Positions 15,836 to 26,235 of a stretch of DNA of 64,000 nucleotides are shown one piece after another (the first letter of the stretch is position 1; every line of letters begins with the position of its first letter). The DNA is from Marinobacter lutaoensis. Lineage in GTDB: Bacteria; Pseudomonadota; Gammaproteobacteria; Pseudomonadales; Oleiphilaceae. Position numbers and translations under genes: made by a program. The stretch covers positions 310,001-374,000 of the forward strand of contig NZ_MSCW01000005.1 of the NCBI RefSeq assembly GCF_001981305.1. Reading direction: 5' to 3'. Under the pieces are notes generated by a model that ran no database searches, had not been told where the DNA came from, and was given only the letters and a program-made list of their open reading frames with translations.

Positions 15836-16954
15836 ATGAAGTACAAAGGCATACGGAATTTCCAGCACGGTCAGACGGAACGCATTGGTATACTGATCAC
15901 CAACCTGGGCACGCCGGATGCCCCAACCCCCTCCGCCCTGAGGCGTTACCTGGCGGAATTCCTGTGGGACCCGAGGGTCGTGGAGGCACCGCGTCCACTG
16001 TGGTGGCTGATCCTGCACGGCATCATTCTGCGTGTACGCCCACGCCGGAGCGCAGCGGCCTATGCCAAGGTCTGGCAGCCGGAGGGTTCGCCCCTGCTGC
16101 TCCATACCGCCAGGCAGGCCGAGGGGATACGGGAGGCCCTCCGGGAGAGTCATGGCCAGAACCTTGTGGTCGCCTTTGCCATGCGCTACGGCAACCCGTC
16201 CATCGCCACCGCTCTGGATGAACTTCAGGCCCAGGGCGTCAGCAAACTGCTGGTGCTGCCGCTGTATCCCCAGTACTCGGCATCCACCGCCGGCTCGACC
16301 TTCGATGCACTGGCGGCGGACTTCACCCGGCGCCGCTGGTTACCGGACCTGCGCTTCGTCGCTCACTACCACGACTTCCCGCCCTACATCGAGGCGATGG
16401 CCCGCCACATCGAGGCGCACTGGGCCAATCATGGTCGCAAGGAAAAACTGGTGCTGTCCTACCATGGCGTGCCGTTCAGGTACCTGCTCCAGGGCGACCC
16501 TTATCACTGCGAATGCCACAAGACTTCCCGCCTGCTGGCAGACCGCCTGGGGCTCTCCGACGAGGATTACATCACCACCTTCCAGTCCCGTTTCGGGCGC
16601 GAAGAGTGGCTCCAGCCCTACACCGACGAAACCATGAAGGCGCTGCCGGGCCAGGGGGTGAGATCCGTGGACGTGTTCTGCCCGGGCTTCTCCTCCGACT
16701 GCCTGGAAACCATTGAAGAGATCAACGAGGAAAACCGCGGCTACTTTCTGGACGCCGGCGGTGAAAGCTTCAGCTACATCCCGGCGCTGAATGCAACGCC
16801 CGGACACATAGAGGCACTGGTGAAGCTGATCGAGGAGAACCTAAAAGGCTGGACGCTGCCCGATAACCGTCCGGAAACGCTGGCCCAGCGTCAGCAGCGG
16901 GCCACGGCGATCAAGAACGCGAACTATCCCGGTCGGCCTCTGGATCAGCTCTGA
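15836..16954 (+). CDS. hemH: Ferrochelatase
   Basis: 372-residue enzyme that inserts Fe2+ into protoporphyrin IX, the last step of protoheme synthesis. Family motifs: I-L-I-T-N-L-G-T-P at the start, P-L-Y-P-Q-Y-S near 140, L-S-Y-H-G-V-P with the metal-site His near 205, and C-P-G-F-S-S-D-C-L-E-T-I-E-E-I near 285 with the catalytic Glu. AGGAAAGG precedes the ATG at 15836; a TTG just before it is not needed. Its last 44 bases overlap the convergent small gene at 16911-17132. Confidence 0.95.
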   Translation: MKYKGIRNFQHGQTERIGILITNLGTPDAPTPSALRRYLAEFLWDPRVVEAPRPLWWLILHGIILRVRPRRSAAAYAKVWQPEGSPLLLHTARQAEGIREALRESHGQNLVVAFAMRYGNPSIATALDELQAQGVSKLLVLPLYPQYSASTAGSTFDALAADFTRRRWLPDLRFVAHYHDFPPYIEAMARHIEAHWANHGRKEKLVLSYHGVPFRYLLQGDPYHCECHKTSRLLADRLGLSDEDYITTFQSRFGREEWLQPYTDETMKALPGQGVRSVDVFCPGFSSDCLETIEEINEENRGYFLDAGGESFSYIPALNATPGHIEALVKLIEENLKGWTLPDNRPETLAQRQQRATAIKNANYPGRPLDQL

Positions 16955-17132
16955 CTCCTTCTTTGTCGTCCAGCGACGGTACGGCCTGACAGAAGGTACA
17001 CTCACCCAGGTCTACCGCCGCGCCCCCGGTTTCCACATAGCGAATCCTGGCCCGGGCCTGCCCGCGATTCGCGGACACCGAGAACTTTCGGTTGTCCCGC
17101 TCAAGCGCTTTCTCATCCGACGACTGGCTCAT
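16911..17132 (-). CDS. Small hypothetical protein, 73 residues
   Basis: I do not recognise a family. The strong GGAGGAGG ribosome site eight bases from the ATG at 17132 argues that it is translated. It is polar and charged, with a basic N-terminal half and an acidic tail; a C-T-F-C pair near residues 46-49 could bind metal or be redox active. Its 3' end runs 44 bases into the convergent hemH gene. The tRNA-Ser gene lies upstream on the same strand, and read-through from it is possible. Not a membrane protein. Confidence 0.6.
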   Translation of the reverse strand: MSQSSDEKALERDNRKFSVSANRGQARARIRYVETGGAAVDLGECTFCQAVPSLDDKEGVRADPEADRDSSRS

Positions 17133-17264
17133 AGGCACCTCCTCCAGAAACAGGTCCATGATGCCCTACGGTCGGGGCCAAGAGCAAAAAATCAAGGGAG
17201 CGGCCGGGACAGGAGCGTCCAGCTGACAACTGCAGGGAAAGCGTACGTACAAAGAAAGGAAAAA

Positions 17265-17355
17265 TGGCGGTGGGCCAGGGATTCGAACCCCGGGAAGGCT
17301 CATCACCTTCGGCGGTTTTCAAGACCGCTGCATTCAACCACTCTGCCAGCCCACC
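17265..17355 (-). tRNA. tRNA-Ser (anticodon UGA)
   Basis: The minus strand folds as a class II tRNA of 91 bases including an encoded CCA. The acceptor stem is GGTGGGC at the 5' end with GCCCACC at the 3' end, discriminator G; the anticodon loop is CTTGAAA (anticodon TGA); a long variable arm (about 17293-17307) and a TTCGAATC T-loop are present. It reads UCN serine codons, chiefly UCA. Confidence 0.95.
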
Positions 17356-17391
17356 GTCTGGAACGCCGCCGCGATCACGACAGCGGTGTGC

Positions 17392-17419
17392 ATGATACCG
17401 GAATTCCCTGCCCTGTCAA
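17392..17419 (-). promoter_or_regulatory. Sigma-70 promoter for tRNA-Ser
   Basis: On the minus strand, TTGACA (17414-17419) is a perfect -35 element, and TATCAT (17392-17397) a five-of-six -10 element, with a 16-base spacer. The tRNA begins about 30 bases beyond the expected start point. Confidence 0.75.
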
Positions 17420-17567
17420 CGCCCTGCATAAAATGAACGGGGCTCAAACATTAACTCGTTTTAATGGAATCCAGACGGCGCTTTTCTGTCGTAAATGATT
17501 GAAAGTTGAGAATCGGACATTATGATTGTTACCAACAGACCCAGTCGTTACTGAAACGGAGATGACA

Positions 17568-18269
17568 ATGGAAGACAGACGATTCGGCGTTCAGCACAAC
17601 CAGGGTGCGTATTCTGTATCCCAGGCCGAGCGCGCGACAACCACCGGCATTGACGCCGAAGCCATGAAGGTGCTGCGCAACACCTATATGTTGCTCGGCA
17701 TGACCCTGGCATTCTCTGCCGTAACCGCCTTCCTGAACATGAACGGAACCCACCCGGGCTTCCTCGTGACCATCGTGGGCTACGTGGCACTCCTGTTCGC
17801 CACCTACAAACTGAAGAACAGCCCCTGGGGCATTGTAACGACCTTCGCCCTGACTGGCTTCATGGGGTACACCCTGGGCCCCATCATCGGCGCGTTCGTG
17901 GCCGCCGGCGCATCCCAGATCGTGGCCCAGGCCCTGGCCCTCACCGCGATTGCCTTCGTGGGACTCTCGGCCACGGCGATCATTACCCGCAAGGATTTCA
18001 GCTTCATGTCCAGCTTCCTGACCGCCGGCGCCTTCGTGCTGCTCGGTGCCATGGTGCTGGCGATCTTCATGCAAAGCTCCGCGCTGCAGCTGGCCATTTC
18101 CGCAGGCTTTACGGTGTTCGCGTCACTGATGATCCTGTTCGAGACCAGCCAGATCATCAAGGGTGGCGAACGCAACTACATCCTGGCCACCGTCGGCCTT
18201 TACGTTTCCATCTACAACCTGTTCCTGAGCCTGCTGCAACTGCTGGCCGCCTTCAGCGGCGAAGACTGA
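17568..18269 (+). CDS. Bax inhibitor-1/YccA family membrane protein
   Basis: 233-residue inner-membrane protein with about seven transmembrane helices starting near residue 42. YccA-family members in E. coli bind FtsH and limit degradation of SecY; others leak calcium in a pH-dependent way. The G-Y-T-L-G-P-I-I-G segment and the C-terminal E-T-S-Q-I-I-K-G-G-E-R-N-Y with following S-I-Y-N-L-F-L-S-L-L-Q motif are typical. I chose the ATG at 17568 because GGAG lies six bases upstream; the ATG two codons earlier overlaps that site. A single gene ending at the terminator at 18305-18328. Confidence 0.92.
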   Translation: MEDRRFGVQHNQGAYSVSQAERATTTGIDAEAMKVLRNTYMLLGMTLAFSAVTAFLNMNGTHPGFLVTIVGYVALLFATYKLKNSPWGIVTTFALTGFMGYTLGPIIGAFVAAGASQIVAQALALTAIAFVGLSATAIITRKDFSFMSSFLTAGAFVLLGAMVLAIFMQSSALQLAISAGFTVFASLMILFETSQIIKGGERNYILATVGLYVSIYNLFLSLLQLLAAFSGED

Positions 18270-18304
18270 CCGCAACCAGCTCCACGGCAAACAGGAACTG
18301 TCTG

Positions 18305-18328
18305 AGCCCCGGCCTTGCCGGGGCTTTT
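18305..18328 (+). terminator. Rho-independent terminator of the Bax-inhibitor gene
   Basis: AGCCCCGGC (18305-18313) pairs with GCCGGGGCT (18317-18325) around a 3-base loop, followed by a short T run. It separates the Bax-inhibitor gene from the tus cluster. Confidence 0.8.
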
Positions 18329-18375
18329 ACGTTAGGTAAACTGAACACCTTTCCCGACAACCCCGGTTGAGCCCC

Positions 18376-18792
18376 ATGCAGGAAGTCACACCACAGTCCT
18401 ATACCCTTGTCATCACCGGCGCGCCCTATGCCTCCCAGGCGCCGCAAACCGCCCTTGAATTCGCCCGGGCGGCGCGGGCCAGCGGCCATCGAATCAAGCG
18501 CGTATTCCTGTACGGCGACGGGGTGCAGCTGGCCTCCGCACTGACCGCGCCCCCGTCCGACGAAAGCCATTGGCCGAGGGTCTGGGCGGAATTTCTGACG
18601 TCGGAAGGGATCCCCGGCATTGTCTGCATCGCTTCCGCGCTGCGCCGGGGCCTGGTCGACGAAAACGAGCGGAAACGCCACGAACTGACCGCCAGCAACC
18701 TCCGCCCGCCGTTCATCATTGCCGGACTGGGCGAGTGGGTTGAGGCCCAACGAGGCGATTCCCGGGTCCTGTACTTCCACGGAGCACGCTGA
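18376..18792 (+). CDS. tusD: Sulfur relay protein TusD/DsrE
   Basis: 138-residue DsrE-fold subunit of the TusBCD hexamer, which accepts persulfide sulfur from TusA and passes it to TusE for 2-thiouridine formation at the tRNA wobble position. The persulfide-bearing cysteine is C84 in G-I-V-C-I-A-S-A-L-R-R-G. It is the first of four genes in the order D-C-B-E, the classic arrangement. I used the ATG at 18376; a TTG three codons earlier is unlikely. Gap to tusC two bases, so translation is coupled. No tusA in the window. Confidence 0.92.
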   Translation: MQEVTPQSYTLVITGAPYASQAPQTALEFARAARASGHRIKRVFLYGDGVQLASALTAPPSDESHWPRVWAEFLTSEGIPGIVCIASALRRGLVDENERKRHELTASNLRPPFIIAGLGEWVEAQRGDSRVLYFHGAR

Positions 18793-18794
18793 GC

Positions 18795-19148
18795 ATGAGT
18801 CGTACCCTGATCATCGTTGATACCCCTCCCTACGGCAGCTGGGGTGGCCGGGAGGCTTTGGACATGGTCTTTTCCCTGGCCGCATTCGACCAGGAAGTCA
18901 GCCTGCTGTTCCTGGACGCCGGAGTCCATTGGCTACGCAAGGGCCAAGCCCCGGAAGACATTCGGCAGAAGTCGGCGGAACGGAACCTGTTGGCAGCGCC
19001 GGTCTTTGGCGTCGAGGCACTGCTCGCGGACGACGGAGCCTGCCAGACCTACGGCCTGAGCGAAGACCGCCTGCTGGACGGGGTCACCCGGGTCACCGCG
19101 GACGCGGCGCTTCTGGCCGGCTTCGACCACATTGCCTTTGCCAGTTAG
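18795..19148 (+). CDS. tusC: Sulfur relay protein TusC/DsrF
   Basis: 117-residue DsrE-fold subunit of the TusBCD complex. The T-P-P-Y-G-S-W-G-G-R-E-A-L-D-M segment near the N-terminus is the TusC family mark. One cysteine is present, in D-G-A-C-Q-T-Y-G (residue 83), in the region where DsrF-type proteins carry theirs. It is encoded between tusD and tusB with gaps of two and nine bases. Structural partner rather than the main sulfur carrier, which in known complexes is TusD. Confidence 0.9.
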   Translation: MSRTLIIVDTPPYGSWGGREALDMVFSLAAFDQEVSLLFLDAGVHWLRKGQAPEDIRQKSAERNLLAAPVFGVEALLADDGACQTYGLSEDRLLDGVTRVTADAALLAGFDHIAFAS

Positions 19149-19157
19149 GAACGCACC

Positions 19158-19442
19158 ATGCACGAGATCCAAACACTGCACATCGTCAACAAGGCGCCCG
19201 ACCATCCGAGATTCCGACGCTGCCTGGCGATGCTGGCGCCTGGCGACACCCTGCTGTTGATCGAGGATGCCGTACTGGCCACAGGCCTGAAGGCGCTGGC
19301 CGCGGATGTGCCCTGCCTCGCACTCGCCCCGGACCTCCGGGCTCGGGGACTGGAGGTCAGCACGGGCCAACGCATCGAAACCACGGACTATGCCGGCATG
19401 GTGGCACTGACCGCCAAAGCCCGGCGCGTAATCAGCTGGTGA
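19158..19442 (+). CDS. tusB: Sulfur relay protein TusB/DsrH
   Basis: 94-residue third subunit of TusBCD. The start M-H-E-I-Q-T-L-H-I-V-N-K-A-P and the central L-L-L-I-E-D-A-V-L-A segment are characteristic. The cysteine in V-P-C-L-A-L near residue 52 is not at the catalytic position of DsrH as far as I can judge, so a structural role is likely. Followed after two bases by the DsrC/TusE gene. Confidence 0.9.
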   Translation: MHEIQTLHIVNKAPDHPRFRRCLAMLAPGDTLLLIEDAVLATGLKALAADVPCLALAPDLRARGLEVSTGQRIETTDYAGMVALTAKARRVISW

Positions 19443-19444
19443 CT

Positions 19445-19771
19445 ATGGACAACGCAACGCTGCCAACCAGAAACAACGAAGGCTTTCTGGAGAATGCCTG
19501 GGAGTGGACGCCGGAGGTGGCGCAGGCTCTTGCCGCCGAGGCGCACATTGATCTTACAGAAAATCACTGGGAAATCATAAAGTTCCTTAGAGATTTCTAC
19601 AAAGAGCATGAAGTTTCTCCGCCTTCGAACCGGCTGTTCGTGAAAGCCGTCAAGGAGCGCTTTGGCGAGACAAAGGGAAACAGTATCTACCTGATGCAGC
19701 TGTTCCCTGGCACGCCCGCCAAGACGGCCTGCAGGATAGCCGGCCTGCCCCGGCCCACCAACTGCCTGTAG
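19445..19771 (+). CDS. tusE: TusE/DsrC family sulfurtransferase with both C-terminal cysteines
   Basis: 108-residue protein that takes sulfur from TusBCD and hands it to MnmA on tRNA, or acts as a protein trisulfide carrier in DsrC-type systems. The G-L-P-R-P-T-N-C-L tail gives the penultimate C107. A second cysteine, C96 in T-A-C-R-I-A-G, lies 11 residues earlier, the exact spacing of the redox pair in true DsrC; E. coli TusE has Thr there and P. aeruginosa Ala. The W-T-P-E-V and H-W-E-I-I-K-F-L-R-D-F-Y segments are family hallmarks. Ends four bases from the convergent DUF445 gene. Confidence 0.92.
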   Translation: MDNATLPTRNNEGFLENAWEWTPEVAQALAAEAHIDLTENHWEIIKFLRDFYKEHEVSPPSNRLFVKAVKERFGETKGNSIYLMQLFPGTPAKTACRIAGLPRPTNCL

Positions 19772-19775
19772 GGGT

Positions 19776-20975
19776 TCAGAACGGCAGATGGCCGAGGAAG
19801 GCAAACTGGAGCAGCCCCGCCAGGGCTCCGAACACGCCGCCCACCACCATCAGCCGGAATTCTTCCTCCTGAAAGGCGGGCCGGAGAATGCCCTGAAACG
19901 CCTCCGGCTCCAGCGCCTTCATCTGGCCCGCCAGCACCCTCGCCACGACCGGGGCCCGCTCCCGATTGAAGGCGGGATCGGCGAACACTTCTCCAGTCGC
20001 ATTCACGGCGGTCTGATACATCGCTTTTTTCAGCTCGGTGTAGCCGGTCACGCCGACGGAGACCTGGGCCATCAGGCGCATCGCCGGTGAGCTGTCCAGC
20101 AGGGGGCGCAGATGTTTCTGGATCATGGCACGGGTCCGGTCGCCCTGGGCACCGTGGATCATGGCGTCGGCCACGCGCTCGACGGTGATCAGCTCCTCCG
20201 CCACCAACCTAGCCCACACCTCACTGATTTCCGGCTGACGCCTCAGGAACAAGCCCTGAACGTTCCAGAACAGGAACCTCCGGGGCATGGCCGGGCTGAA
20301 GATCAGGTGAATGGCCAGCCAGTTGGTCAGAAAACCCACCAGGAAGCCCCCCACCGGCAGCACCCAAGGCTCTGGGAATCGACTCCAGAGCGGCACCAGG
20401 GCCGCCCCCAGCAAGCCACCGATGACAGCGCCAAGGTGGATTACCGACTTCAACTCCACCGAGCCGGCCTGCTGAAAGATGCGATTCATCAGATCCGGAT
20501 GGCGTCGCAGCTCCCGGCTGAGCAGTGCCTTCAGGTCGACCAGGTCATTCAGGTCGTCCCGGAAATCATCCACCAGCGCCTCGATTCGCGATGGCAGCTG
20601 CTGCCGGGCCCAATCGTAGACCCGGTTCCGGAGAAACAGTGGCAGGTTGTCCCAAAGCACCGGATGGGTCTGGTACATGATTTCGTCGATGTATTCATCC
20701 ACCCGAGGGCCGATCTGAGAGATCACCTGCTCAACGATGCGCCGGGGCTCCAGTTCCTCGTATACCGCGTTGAGATCACCGAACGCCTGCAGGGTCCGGT
20801 CCACACAGATGTGAGCCATTTTTTCGGCCTTGCGGGGGATCACCCCCTGCCATTCGAGGCGGCCAAGCCCCAGCGGACGTACCGGGTAAAAGGACATCTG
20901 GATCGCCAGCCAGTTGGTTGCCCAGCCGGTCACGGCGGCCATGATGGGAACCGACAAGAGTGTTAGGTCTACCAA
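19776..20975 (-). CDS. DUF445 family membrane protein
   Basis: 399-residue protein with hydrophobic segments at the N-terminus (about 5-28), in the middle (about 185-232) and at the C-terminus (about 380-397). The motif T-N-W-L-A-I occurs twice, once near residue 21 and again near 219, each followed by a hydrophobic stretch and a Pro-rich turn, showing internal duplication. The remaining regions are helical and charged. DUF445 (COG4399-like) members have no settled function; some are linked to cell-envelope stability. It stands alone, converging on tusE, with nfuA downstream on its upstream side. Confidence 0.85.
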   Translation of the reverse strand: MVDLTLLSVPIMAAVTGWATNWLAIQMSFYPVRPLGLGRLEWQGVIPRKAEKMAHICVDRTLQAFGDLNAVYEELEPRRIVEQVISQIGPRVDEYIDEIMYQTHPVLWDNLPLFLRNRVYDWARQQLPSRIEALVDDFRDDLNDLVDLKALLSRELRRHPDLMNRIFQQAGSVELKSVIHLGAVIGGLLGAALVPLWSRFPEPWVLPVGGFLVGFLTNWLAIHLIFSPAMPRRFLFWNVQGLFLRRQPEISEVWARLVAEELITVERVADAMIHGAQGDRTRAMIQKHLRPLLDSSPAMRLMAQVSVGVTGYTELKKAMYQTAVNATGEVFADPAFNRERAPVVARVLAGQMKALEPEAFQGILRPAFQEEEFRLMVVGGVFGALAGLLQFAFLGHLPF

Positions 20976-21139
20976 GCATTACCCCGATTCAATCTGCGCT
21001 TGCCTTCCGACGATCATCCGGCCGTGGTGGATGGCGAAGAAGTGTAACGGACCGTCGTTTTCAGTTTGATAACGCATCATGACGGATAGGCAAGACACGG
21101 ACATTGGCCACGACGCCAGGGCAAGCACGCAATTGCGGC

Positions 21140-21166
21140 AGCCCGCCCCGGCTTCCGGAGCGGGCT
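21140..21166. terminator. GC-rich hairpin after nfuA, no T-tract
   Basis: AGCCCGCCCC (21140-21149) pairs with GGAGCGGGCT (21157-21166) with one mismatch. It lies 14 bases beyond the nfuA stop on the minus strand. No U-run follows on either strand, so it may be a processing or stability hairpin rather than an intrinsic terminator. Confidence 0.4.
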
Positions 21167-21179
21167 GGGGAGACAGGGA

Positions 21180-21767
21180 TTATTGATAGTAGGCGTTTTC
21201 GGTGTTGGAGTGGTCAGTCACATCCTTGACCGCAGTGATCTCGGGCACCCGTTCCTTGAGCGTGGTCTCTACGCCCTGCTTGAGGGTCAGGCTTACCGCC
21301 GAGCACCCCTGGCAGCCGCCGCCGAACCGAAGCACCGCCACCGAACCGTCGACAATCTCCACCAGGGACACCTCGCCCCCGTGTGCCGCCAGGTTGGGAT
21401 TGATCTCGGATGCCAGCACATAGTTGACGCGGTCCGGTAACGGCGCATCGTCGTCGATTTTCGGAACTTTGGCGTTGGGCGCCTTGATGGTCAGCTGCCC
21501 CCCCATCTGATCCTTGGCATAATCAATGTAAGCGTCTTCCAGGAACGGCACGGAGTTGTGGTCGACATAGAGGATGAACTTGCCCAGATCCATCGTTTCA
21601 TCGGTGGGCACCACTTCGTTCGGAGGACAGTACGCCAGGCAGGTCTCAGCGTTGCGGGTGCCGGGCTGGGTCACGAAAATCCTGACGCCCATGCCTTCGA
21701 CATCCTGCTTCTCGATCAGTTGCGCGAGGTAGTCTCTCGCGGAGTCGGTAACAGTAACCAGTGCCAT
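21180..21767 (-). CDS. nfuA: Fe-S biogenesis protein NfuA
   Basis: 195-residue iron-sulfur carrier that delivers [4Fe-4S] clusters to targets under stress or iron limitation. The N-terminal half is a degenerate A-type (IscA-like) domain, and the C-terminal half an Nfu domain with the cluster-binding C152 and C155 in G-G-G-C-Q-G-C-S-A. The ATG at 21767 is preceded by AGGAAAG. Divergent from metH across 200 bases; clients in this window could include the siroheme reductase and the radical SAM protein (inference). Confidence 0.95.
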   Translation of the reverse strand: MALVTVTDSARDYLAQLIEKQDVEGMGVRIFVTQPGTRNAETCLAYCPPNEVVPTDETMDLGKFILYVDHNSVPFLEDAYIDYAKDQMGGQLTIKAPNAKVPKIDDDAPLPDRVNYVLASEINPNLAAHGGEVSLVEIVDGSVAVLRFGGGCQGCSAVSLTLKQGVETTLKERVPEITAVKDVTDHSNTENAYYQ

Positions 21768-21910
21768 CTTTCCTACCCGTTGGAACATTGGGTTCCTATT
21801 TTAAGAGAGATCGCCGGAACATAAAAGACCAAGTAAAATAGTCGGAATTTTGGTACCGGACCGGGCCACGGTTTGATGATCCGTATTACGACCGTATCCC
21901 TGAAGTTTGC

Positions 21911-21916
21911 TATGAT
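21911..21916 (+). promoter_or_regulatory. Candidate -10 element for metH
   Basis: TATGAT, five of six matches to the consensus, 51 bases before the metH ATG. The best upstream partner is TTACGA with a 19-base spacer, which is weak. I saw no cobalamin riboswitch structure in the leader, whose length would be about 45 bases. Confidence 0.4.
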
Positions 21917-21967
21917 CCCGCGCCATCAACGGAAAAACGACGATATACGACCGCCGGAAGAAGCTCT

Positions 21968-25666
<3,699 letters not shown>

Positions 25667-25693
25667 CCATCAGGCACGGAGGGCACTGACGCC

Positions 25694-25924
25694 ATGACCC
25701 AGGAAACCGAGAACGACAACAACCGCCGGCCCAGGTCCCCCGGCGTCCTCAAGATCCTACAGAGCATCCTGGCCGGCGCTTTCGGCGTACAGTCCGATCG
25801 GCGCCGGCAGGAAGACTTTGCCAGCCACAGCCCCTGGCCCTATATCGTCGCCGGGCTTCTGTTCACCGCTGCGTTCGTGGTCGGGTTGATCCTGGTGGTT
25901 CAGGTTGTGCTGGCCGGCCACTGA
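25694..25924 (+). CDS. DUF2970 family membrane protein
   Basis: 76 residues. The N-terminal third is polar, then S-V/I-L-A-G-A-F-G-V-Q-S marks the DUF2970 family, and residues 49-72 form a single transmembrane helix. Members are small inner-membrane proteins of unknown function. It begins 27 bases after metH and has GGAGG upstream, so it is probably in the same transcript. It is convergent with the 34-residue membrane-protein gene that ends 10 bases further on. Confidence 0.8.
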   Translation: MTQETENDNNRRPRSPGVLKILQSILAGAFGVQSDRRRQEDFASHSPWPYIVAGLLFTAAFVVGLILVVQVVLAGH

Positions 25925-25934
25925 CCGGAATGGA

Positions 25935-26039
25935 CTACTGCCCGGAGACCCACACCACCGCGAAGGCAACCAGCAGCAGTATCACCAGCACCGCGGCAAT
26001 GGCGTCGACCTGACTGTCGGGACGGGTGCTTTTCTTCAT
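25935..26039 (-). CDS. Very small single-pass membrane protein, 34 residues
   Basis: The ATG at 26039 has AAAGGAG eight bases upstream, and the frame ends with TAG at 25935. The peptide starts M-K-K-S-T-R-P-D-S-Q, then has a hydrophobic helix (about residues 12-32: A-I-A-A-V-L-V-I-L-L-L-V-A-F-A-V-V-W-V) and ends S-G-Q. The positive N-terminus would stay in the cytoplasm. It is divergent from the siroheme reductase gene and could share its regulation. No family is recognised; ribosome site and composition make it credible. Confidence 0.65.
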   Translation of the reverse strand: MKKSTRPDSQVDAIAAVLVILLLVAFAVVWVSGQ

Positions 26040-26132
26040 GGACGTACTCCTTTGGGCTCGGATGTTGTTATTGGCAAGGCTCCAGTACTCAGTTAAGCAC
26101 GGATTGTCCCGGCGTCCAGAACCCCCTCGCCC

Positions 26133-26215
26133 TTATCGCCCGAATCGATAAACATATTTTGAAATAATCATTTTGGAAATAAAAAACCGGTGATATCCTG
26201 CCGTCCGGATATAAG
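26133..26215. promoter_or_regulatory. Structured AT-rich regulatory region upstream of the siroheme reductase
   Basis: Contains the inverted repeat TTATCG (26133-26138) / CGATAA (26146-26151) with a 7-base loop, and a direct repeat GAAATAA at 26161-26167 and 26176-26182 (15-base period). A -10-like TATAAG lies at 26210-26215 without a good -35, as expected of an activator-dependent promoter. CysB is the obvious candidate activator (inference). Confidence 0.4.
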
Positions 26216-26235
26216 AACATCGGGATTTTCCACCT

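Noticed and set aside
21782..21796. Inverted repeat GGAAC-N5-GTTCC upstream of nfuA
   Set aside because: Arms of five bases are expected by chance in 64 kb, and it does not resemble an IscR box.
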